Source: Propionibacteriaceae bacterium
GTDB taxonomy: Bacteria; Actinomycetota; Actinomycetes; Propionibacteriales; Propionibacteriaceae
DNA length: 11,815 nt
Direction: 5' to 3'
Assembly (NCBI GenBank): GCA_003153855.1
Contig: PMBM01000166.1
Location: forward strand, 1 to 11,815
Each line of letters starts with the position of its first letter. Position 1 is the stretch's first letter. Made by a program: the position numbers and the translations under genes. A model generated the notes under the pieces. That model ran no database searches. It worked only from the letters and a program-made list of their open reading frames with translations, and was not told the origin of the DNA. This document shows, piece after piece, positions 7,035 through 11,815 of the stretch.

Positions 7035-7499
7035 TCAGTACTCGCCCTTGACCACGAAGAATGAGCCACGGATCGTGCCGGCGAGCTTGGACTTCTGGCG
7101 AGCGAACTTGAAGCGGTCCGCGAGCTCTTCGGGTACGTCCATGCCGTCGGACAGCTTGAACCCGACCGCCCGCTTCTTGGCGTCGGCGAGTGTGTACATG
7201 ACGTTGATCGACAGGCCGGACTCGTAGAACACGTACGCCATCCGGATGCCGTCGACCTCGAAGGTCGTCGCCTCGAGCGGGGGGGACGCGATCGCGATCT
7301 CGCGCTCGTCCTTGAGGACCTTGCTCACGTAGTCGACGGTCTCCGTGGCCTCGTCAGCCGGGTAGGTGGTGAAGACGTGGTCGTACTTGTTCTTGAAGTA
7401 GCGGGCCTCGTTGGCCCTCAGGCCGGCGAGGGCATCAGCGACGGGAGAGGACTCCAACCCGACCGTGGACACGTTCACGAAGTCGACGACGTATGCCAC
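7035..7499 (-). CDS. Hypothetical protein, 154 residues
   Basis: I do not recognise this protein. It is soluble-looking (no signal peptide, no membrane segment), with mixed charged and beta-prone stretches: AYVVDFVNVSTVGLESSP at the N-terminus, a central EATTFEVDGIRMAYVFYESG, and a basic C-terminal part ending GTIRGSFFVVKGEY. The GTG at 7499 is chosen because GGAGG (7509-7505) lies 5 bases upstream on the minus strand; a GTG at 7511 in frame would place the site inside the gene. It begins 39 bases after the DSD1-type enzyme. It could be the last gene of that operon or have its own promoter (TACGAT at 7535-7530). Codon use looks like that of a real gene of this genome, and the frame is clean. 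No function is proposed. Confidence 0.8.
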   Translation of the reverse strand: MAYVVDFVNVSTVGLESSPVADALAGLRANEARYFKNKYDHVFTTYPADEATETVDYVSKVLKDEREIAIASPPLEATTFEVDGIRMAYVFYESGLSINVMYTLADAKKRAVGFKLSDGMDVPEELADRFKFARQKSKLAGTIRGSFFVVKGEY

Positions 7500-7529
7500 G
7501 GTGACCTCCACAGAAGGGTTGAGAGTCAG

Positions 7530-7535
7530 ATCGTA
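7530..7535 (-). promoter_or_regulatory. Possible -10 box for the 154-residue protein
   Basis: TACGAT on the minus strand resembles an actinobacterial -10 and would start a transcript near 7523. That leaves about 24 bases of leader, which contains the GGAGGT ribosome binding site. No clear -35 is seen, and it lies directly after the stop of the upstream enzyme. It is weak evidence for a separate promoter. Confidence 0.25.
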
Positions 7536-7538
7536 GCG

Positions 7539-8636
7539 TCAGTGACGCGCGACCACGGGCCACCGCTCGTACGACCCGTCAGAGGCCACCGCGGTCAGCT
7601 CGCTCCACATGTTCACCGTGGCGCAGGCGTGGTGGGGGAGGATCCTCAGCAGGTCGCCGACGGCCAGCGACACCGTGCCGGGGCCGCCCAGGAAGCCGTG
7701 CTCCTCGTTGGCGCGGGGGAAGGTCACACCGTTGAGCGGCCGCCCGTCCAGGTCCAGCACGATCCCGTAGCCCGTCTCTGCTGACACGGCGTCCGAGCTC
7801 ATCGCCTTCGACCCCGCGTCGATGATCGCGGTGCCGGCGCGCTGCGTGGAAACCACCCGAGCCAGCACCGTCAGGGCGCAGTCGTCGAGCGTGCACGACC
7901 CGAGCCGCACCTGGTTGCCGTCCTCGAACACGTACGTGCCGGGTCGCGCCTCGGTGACACCGGCCACGTACGGACCAGCGGCGAGCCCCGGCGTCGAGCC
8001 GACGGAGACCACGTCGACCGCGTGACCCGCAGCGCGCAGCGCCTCGGCAACGCCGACCAGCGTCGCCGCCGACGCGACCGCCGCCGCATCCAGACCCGCG
8101 CGATCAGCCCCGAACCCGTACAGGTGCCCCTCGTGGGTCATCACTCCGCGGAGGCGAAGGGACGCGACCGCCGCGACCTCTGCGGCAAGGGGCAGAGCGG
8201 CTGAGGGGGCCACGCCCGTACGTCCTAGGCCGGTGTCGACCTCGAGGAACACGTCGGCGACCAGACCGGCTTCGTACAGCGCAGCGCCCAGCGGTCGCGC
8301 CACGGCCGTGGAGTCGACCATCAGCGTGGTCCCGTACCTGCGAACCGCCTCGACCGCGAAGGCCACCTTCGGAGCCCCGACCGGCAGGTGCGCCCAGAGC
8401 AGGCCACGGATCCCGGCCTCGCCGAGCGCACGGACCTCTCCCGGCGTCGAGCACGTGAACCCGACGGCGCCCAGAGCGAGCTGTCGTCGAGCGACCTCCA
8501 GACACTTGCTCGTCTTCCAGTGGGGCCGGACCGCCACGCCGGCTCGAGCCAGGTCGCCCGACACCCGCGAGAGGTTCCGGGTCATCGTCGTCACGTCGAC
8601 GACCAGCGCCGGGGTGTCGAGAGCGTCGAGCATCAT
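7539..8636 (-). CDS. DSD1/D-threonine-aldolase-family PLP enzyme (D-serine dehydratase-like)
   Basis: A 365-residue fold-type III PLP enzyme with an N-terminal alanine-racemase-like barrel. The start is LDTPALVVD (residues 6-14), and the PLP lysine is K41 in RPHWKTSK. The barrel continues through DVFLEVDTGLGRTG and VSVGSTPGL. The C-terminal domain has PHHACATVNMW with H336 and C338. In this family D-threonine aldolase uses a His/Asp pair for Mn, while eukaryotic-type D-serine dehydratase uses His/Cys for Zn, so the HxC here favours a Zn enzyme acting on a D-3-hydroxy amino acid. The exact substrate is not shown. Its ATG (8636) overlaps the stop of the MFS gene by 4 bases (ATGA), implying translational coupling. 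ATG 8633 is an alternative start. It is the fourth gene of a tight minus-strand operon. Confidence 0.85.
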   Translation of the reverse strand: MMLDALDTPALVVDVTTMTRNLSRVSGDLARAGVAVRPHWKTSKCLEVARRQLALGAVGFTCSTPGEVRALGEAGIRGLLWAHLPVGAPKVAFAVEAVRRYGTTLMVDSTAVARPLGAALYEAGLVADVFLEVDTGLGRTGVAPSAALPLAAEVAAVASLRLRGVMTHEGHLYGFGADRAGLDAAAVASAATLVGVAEALRAAGHAVDVVSVGSTPGLAAGPYVAGVTEARPGTYVFEDGNQVRLGSCTLDDCALTVLARVVSTQRAGTAIIDAGSKAMSSDAVSAETGYGIVLDLDGRPLNGVTFPRANEEHGFLGGPGTVSLAVGDLLRILPHHACATVNMWSELTAVASDGSYERWPVVARH

Positions 8637-9874
8637 GACTGGTCCGTTCGGGGCAGCGCGGGGCTCTTCACGTGCCACAGCCAGAACGACCCGCCTAGGA
8701 CCGCGAAGACGGCCGAGGTGATAGCGATGGACACCATCGACGTGGCGACGATCGTCACGATGACCCCGCTGAGCAGGGAGTTGAACAGGAGCTGGGTGAA
8801 CGACTGGCCGCTCGCCGCAGCGCCTCGTCGCGTCGGGAACCGGTCGAGCATCGCGAGCTGCAGGATCGGGAACGACACCGACATCGAGAACGCGATGACG
8901 GGTGGGAAGACCATGACCCACGGGAGGTGGTTGCCTGCCAGGATCGCCACGGCGATCCCGAACAGGGTCGAGATCACGAGCGCCACCATCGCGATGCTGA
9001 CCATGCGCTGGGGACGGACGCGGTGAGCGAGCCGCGAGTTCACGAACGAGCCGAGGATCATGCCGGCCACGAACGGTACGAACAGCATCCAGAAGTCCTG
9101 CTCGCCCTTCCCCAGCAGCTGCAGCATGATGATCGGCGCGCCGACGATGTAGATGAACTGCGCCGAGAAGCCGAACATGCCGGCGAAGGCGAGGCGAAGG
9201 TACGGACCGTCGGAGAGCACCAACCGGAGCCCGTGCATGATGTCGCGGAAGTTGAGCTGGCGGCGCTTCTCGACCGGGTGGGTCTCCGGCACGGCGACGA
9301 CGACCATGATCGCCAGGATCACGCCGACGGCGACCAGCCCGCCGAAGATCGCTCGCCAGCTGGCCACGCCGATCACCCAGCCGCCCACGATGGGCGCGAT
9401 GGCGGGTGCGATCGAGAAGATCATCGCCACCTGGGCCATCATCTTCTGTGCCGCCGGTCCGGAGAAAAGGTCACGGATGATGGTGCGGCTCACGATCTGT
9501 CCCGCTCCCGCGGAGAACCCCTGCAGCGCGCGGCCGATGAGCAGCACCGTCAGGTTGGGCGCGAGCATGCAGACGAGCGACGCGAGGGCGTACGCGATCA
9601 TCCCGACCGCCATCACCTTCTTGCGTCCGATCGCGTCCGAGATCGGGCCGTGGAAGAGGCTCATCACCGCGAACGAGAGCATGTAGATGCTCGTCACCTG
9701 CTGCATCGCCGCCGATGACGCGCGGACGTCGCGGCCGATCAGGTCGAACGCGGGGAAGACGGCATCGATGGTGAACGGGCCGATCATCGCCAGGGCGGCG
9801 ATCATCGCCGTGATGAGGCCCTTGCCGGCCGTACGCCCCGTACGGCGCGAGGGCTGCGCGGGGTCAGCGACCAT
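8633..9874 (-). CDS. MFS transporter, Bcr/CflA (DHA1) type
   Basis: A 413-residue, 12-helix major facilitator protein. Helix 1 contains GPFTIDAVFPAF, the counterpart of the acidic D-x-YLPA motif of Bcr/CflA proteins. Motif A is GPISDAIGRKK (residues 76-86), and the antiporter motif C is APAIAPIVGGWV in helix 5. These features mark a proton-driven exporter of drugs or small metabolites; Bcr-type members can export amino acids and dipeptides. The ATG at 9874 fits the family N-terminus; the frame is open to 9910, but that would extend further into the oxidoreductase gene. It overlaps the upstream oxidoreductase by 11 bases and the downstream PLP enzyme by 4. The context suggests it moves a substrate or product of these enzymes, though direction is uncertain. 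Confidence 0.9.
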   Translation of the reverse strand: MVADPAQPSRRTGRTAGKGLITAMIAALAMIGPFTIDAVFPAFDLIGRDVRASSAAMQQVTSIYMLSFAVMSLFHGPISDAIGRKKVMAVGMIAYALASLVCMLAPNLTVLLIGRALQGFSAGAGQIVSRTIIRDLFSGPAAQKMMAQVAMIFSIAPAIAPIVGGWVIGVASWRAIFGGLVAVGVILAIMVVVAVPETHPVEKRRQLNFRDIMHGLRLVLSDGPYLRLAFAGMFGFSAQFIYIVGAPIIMLQLLGKGEQDFWMLFVPFVAGMILGSFVNSRLAHRVRPQRMVSIAMVALVISTLFGIAVAILAGNHLPWVMVFPPVIAFSMSVSFPILQLAMLDRFPTRRGAAASGQSFTQLLFNSLLSGVIVTIVATSMVSIAITSAVFAVLGGSFWLWHVKSPALPRTDQS

Positions 9875-10871
9875 CGGCCGGCACCAGGCCTGACGCGACG
9901 TACGTGTCACGGAGCACGCCGAGGCTCACCAGTGCGGCGTCGGCGTCGATCCAGAACGGCTTCTCCGCGCTGAGGTGGGCATAGAAGTCGGCGATGAGGC
10001 GGGCATGACTGGTTCCCCAGTACGAGCGCTCGCCCTCGGCGGCCAGGTCGTTCGCGAGGACCTCGACATCGCCGTCGGGAGTCGCGGCCAGCAGCTGCCC
10101 GTCGGCGAGCCGTACGGTGGCGGACTCGAAGACGATCTCCAGCTCCACGGGCGCGTTCTCCTCGTGGCAGTTCGTCGCGAAGTAGACGCTGCCGACACCG
10201 CCCGGATGCTGCATCGTGATGGTGGCCGTGTCCTCGACCTCCGTGATGCCGCCGTGGGTGAGGTTGGCCGCCATGCCGGAGACCGACTCGGGCGCTCCGA
10301 GCAGCCAGCACAGCAGGTCGAGCGTGTGGATCGTCTGGTTGATGAGCACGCCACCGCCCGCCTCGCGCCAGGTGGCCCGCCATGGCGAGGACGTGTAGTA
10401 GGCGGCGTCGCGGTGCCACCACACCGACGCGCGTGCCGACAGGACCGACCCGTACGTACGGTCGTCGACGAGCCGACGCAGGGCCTGGCTGGAGTCGTTG
10501 TAGCGGTTCTGGAAGCACACGCCGAGCGTGCGGCCCGACTCGCGGGCGATGCGCGCCAGCTCCGCCCCGGCCCCGTACGACTCTGCCACCGGCTTCTCCG
10601 TGAGCACGTGGCTGCCGGCCTTCAAAGCGGCGGTCGCGACGGGAGCGTGCAGGTGGTGGGGGAGCGTGATGTGGACGACGTCGGGGTGGGCCACACGGAG
10701 CATCTCGTCGACGTCGGTGAACCCAGGAACGCCCCACTGCCGCGCAGCAGCCTCGGCACGCGCGGGGACGATGTCGCACACCGCCACGAGGTCGATGGCG
10801 GGGTGGTCCACGATGGCCTGCAGGTGGTTTCCTGAGATGTCACCGATCCCGACGACGGCCGCGGTTGTCAC
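9864..10871 (-). CDS. Gfo/Idh/MocA-family NAD(P)-dependent oxidoreductase
   Basis: A 335-residue sugar-type dehydrogenase. The N-terminal Rossmann domain has VVGIGDISGNH (residues 6-16) and VAVCD ending in D33, the likely NAD ribose-binding acid. The family EKP motif is TEKP, with K93. The C-terminal catalytic domain has EAGGGVLINQTIHTLDLL, with catalytic-type H182; the position often held by Asp is N178. Members oxidise or reduce hydroxyls of sugars, inositols and related polyols. The GTG start at 10871 is fixed by AAGGAG four bases upstream and by the GTGA overlap with the ThuA-like gene (10868-10871). Pairing with a ThuA-like protein recalls the thuAB pair of rhizobia, where trehalose is converted through a 3-keto form. 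The real substrate is unknown. Confidence 0.92.
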   Translation of the reverse strand: MTTAAVVGIGDISGNHLQAIVDHPAIDLVAVCDIVPARAEAAARQWGVPGFTDVDEMLRVAHPDVVHITLPHHLHAPVATAALKAGSHVLTEKPVAESYGAGAELARIARESGRTLGVCFQNRYNDSSQALRRLVDDRTYGSVLSARASVWWHRDAAYYTSSPWRATWREAGGGVLINQTIHTLDLLCWLLGAPESVSGMAANLTHGGITEVEDTATITMQHPGGVGSVYFATNCHEENAPVELEIVFESATVRLADGQLLAATPDGDVEVLANDLAAEGERSYWGTSHARLIADFYAHLSAEKPFWIDADAALVSLGVLRDTYVASGLVPADGR

Positions 10872-11593
10872 AGTTCTCCTTCGTTGACGCTGAGTGCCGC
10901 TCGGTCTCGCAGGAGCCAGCTGATCTCGTTCGCCAGGTAGCGGCGCCGTTGGACGGATGCGTACGAGCGTCGGTCGTGGCCCAGTCCGTCGTAGATGCGG
11001 TGCGCACCCCGTGACCAGCCCATCACGTACCAGTCTCCTCGTGTGTCGTGGCCCAGCAGGGGAGTGTTCCCGTCGTGGACGGGCAGGCGCCAGTAGCGCT
11101 CGTCGTACGCGACGACGGCGGGCCGTTCGGTCACGCCGTCGATCGGAGTCAGGCCGTCGAACACCGGGTGGTCGACCGCTGACGGGTCCGCCTCGTACAC
11201 GGCGAGGCTGATCTCGGGATGTCCTGAGACTCCCGGCGTCCAGCCCGTACCGATGATCTCGGTCCACGCCGGCCATTCCGGGAACGCTGCCGCGGAGCTG
11301 TGGACGGCGAGGATCGGCGACCCGGCGGCGGCGTACGCGGCGACGGCGTCGAAGCTCGGCTGCCATGCCGGGTCGTACGTGGGCGGGGCATCAGGGTCGC
11401 CCCGCCCGGAGTTCACGACGAGCAGGTCCACGCCGTCGAGATCGGCCAACGCATCAGGCGTCTCGTCGGTCCGCATCTCGGGTTCGATGCCGAGCGCACG
11501 TACGACTCGGGCGATCTCAATGGACGTCTCGGCCACGGGATGCCACGGGTCCCGATAGCGCGACAGACCCGTGAAGATGACGACAGAAACCAC
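10868..11593 (-). CDS. ThuA-like domain protein (trehalose-utilisation/glutamine-amidotransferase-like fold)
   Basis: A 241-residue ThuA-type protein of about the family's normal length. The N-terminal strand VVSVVIFTGLSRYRDPWHPV, the DLLVVNSGRGD segment, AVHSSAAAFPEWPAWTEIIG (where the ThuA GxHs nucleophile-elbow-like loop lies) and WYVMGWSRGAHRIYDGLGHD near the C-terminus place it in the family. ThuA proteins are related in fold to class I glutamine amidotransferases but usually lack that activity. They act with Gfo/Idh partners in sugar catabolism. The GTG at 11593 is chosen because GGAAGG lies 7 bases upstream; the open frame to 11647 has no ribosome binding site. It is the first gene of the minus-strand operon and overlaps the oxidoreductase by 4 bases. 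A candidate -10 TAGGGT lies at 11639-11634. Confidence 0.87.
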   Translation of the reverse strand: MVSVVIFTGLSRYRDPWHPVAETSIEIARVVRALGIEPEMRTDETPDALADLDGVDLLVVNSGRGDPDAPPTYDPAWQPSFDAVAAYAAAGSPILAVHSSAAAFPEWPAWTEIIGTGWTPGVSGHPEISLAVYEADPSAVDHPVFDGLTPIDGVTERPAVVAYDERYWRLPVHDGNTPLLGHDTRGDWYVMGWSRGAHRIYDGLGHDRRSYASVQRRRYLANEISWLLRDRAALSVNEGEL

Positions 11594-11633
11594 GAAGAAC
11601 CCTTCCGACAGCCGATTCCGGCCTCGTCCGTCG

Positions 11634-11639
11634 ACCCTA
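11634..11639 (-). promoter_or_regulatory. Possible -10 box of the thuA-like operon
   Basis: TAGGGT on the minus strand fits TAnnnT and lies 40 bases before the GTG of the ThuA-like gene. A transcript would start near 11627, with a leader holding the GGAAGG ribosome binding site. The -35 region (GGCATT at 17 bases) is poor. Two 8-base palindromes, TCCATGGA (11650-11657) and ACACGTGT (11670-11677), lie just upstream. Confidence 0.3.
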
Positions 11640-11676
11640 GTCCTCACGATCCATGGAATGCCTTCCCGGACACGTG

Positions 11677-11704
11677 TTGCACCGACCCGCCGCGGCCCTA
11701 CGGT
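11677..11704 (+). promoter_or_regulatory. Candidate sigma-70-type promoter of the proline-rich gene
   Basis: TTGCAC (11677-11682) and TACGGT (11699-11704) are separated by 16 bases, a good match to a housekeeping actinobacterial promoter. The expected start of transcription is about 11711, where an in-frame GTG lies. This suggests a leaderless message and argues against the ATG at 11705, which directly abuts the -10. Confidence 0.5.
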
Positions 11705-11710
11705 ATGCGC

Positions 11711-11815
11711 GTGGGAGTGACGCCGGATCCGTACCGGCCGGGCTGGTCCGGCGGACCGCCTCCGGCCGCCCCGGGCCCGTGGGGCAGCCCCGGACCGGGG
11801 CCGCAGTGGCAGCCT
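11711..11815 (+). CDS. Proline/glycine-rich protein, N-terminal fragment (3' partial)
   Basis: The frame is open to the window edge, giving 35 residues of which 12 are Pro and 8 are Gly (TPDPYRPGWSGGPPPAAPG at residues 4-22, then PWGSPGPGPQWQP). Such a low-complexity Pro/Gly/Trp-rich N-terminus is common in actinobacterial membrane or envelope-associated proteins, where it is a disordered cytoplasmic tail before the first membrane helix. Nothing beyond it is in the window, so the family cannot be told. The start is uncertain: GTG 11711 is preferred because of the promoter spacing, with ATG 11705 and GTG 11717 as alternatives. It is divergent from the thuA-like operon. Confidence 0.6.
   Translation, partial: MGVTPDPYRPGWSGGPPPAAPGPWGSPGPGPQWQP

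Noticed and set aside
8637..8921. N-terminal extension of the PLP enzyme reading frame into the MFS gene.
   Set aside because: The extension is low-complexity and overlaps well-conserved transporter sequence; the enzyme family begins at the LDTPALVVD region just after ATG 8636.
10872..11366. N-terminal extension of the Gfo/Idh reading frame into the ThuA-like gene.
   Set aside because: The Rossmann motif starts a few residues after GTG 10871, which has a good ribosome binding site. The upstream part is Arg-rich out-of-frame sequence of the ThuA-like gene.
1..11815. Defence systems, biosynthetic clusters, mobile elements, CRISPR or RNA genes.
   Set aside because: I looked on both strands and found no transposase, integrase, nuclease-helicase pair, NRPS/PKS module, direct-repeat array or tRNA-like fold. 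The gene content is metabolic and envelope-related.

Overview
The window is GC-rich (roughly 70%), densely coded chromosomal DNA with many GTG starts and several starts that lack a Shine-Dalgarno site. This is typical of Actinomycetota. The intact pair dprE1-dprE2 (decaprenylphosphoryl-arabinose synthesis) points to an actinobacterium with an arabinan-containing cell envelope, either Mycobacteriales or a relative such as Nocardioidaceae. The exact lineage cannot be read from this sequence. I see no tRNA, rRNA, IS element, phage gene or CRISPR array.

Layout. (1) 1-1530 (+): the C-terminal half of glnE, cut by the window edge and ending in a strong hairpin at 1544-1574. (2) 1589-3788 (-): a DUF2853-type small protein, a PhnP-like metallo-beta-lactamase-fold hydrolase and an EamA/DMT transporter, the last diverging from dprE1. 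(3) 3850-6002 (+): dprE1 and dprE2, overlapping by 4 bases. (4) 6081-6926 (-): a short multi-membrane GT87-type glycosyltransferase, convergent to dprE2 and preceded by a palindrome. (5) 7035-11593 (-): a tight run in transcription order of ThuA-like protein, Gfo/Idh/MocA oxidoreductase, Bcr/CflA-type MFS transporter and DSD1-type PLP enzyme. The first four overlap at each junction, and a 154-residue unknown protein follows after 39 bases. (6) 11711-11815 (+): the start of a proline/glycine-rich protein leaving the window.

How the genes work together. DprE1 and DprE2 jointly epimerise decaprenylphosphoryl-ribose to decaprenylphosphoryl-arabinose, the arabinose donor for the cell wall. The neighbouring GT87 protein belongs to a class that uses polyprenyl-phosphate sugars, so a link to envelope glycan assembly is reasonable but unproven. 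ThuA plus Gfo/Idh is a known pairing in sugar (3-keto-glycoside) metabolism. Its coupling here to an MFS transporter and a D-hydroxy-amino-acid-type PLP enzyme is the least conventional arrangement in the window and the best candidate for an undescribed small-molecule pathway. Much of the rest is ordinary core or near-core sequence.

Regulation. Several genes (dprE1, the DMT transporter, the MBL hydrolase, probably the GT87 gene and the proline-rich gene) have a TAnnnT-like -10 box about 6-8 bases before the start codon and no Shine-Dalgarno site, which suggests leaderless mRNAs. DUF2853, the 154-residue protein, ThuA and the oxidoreductase instead have clear ribosome binding sites.
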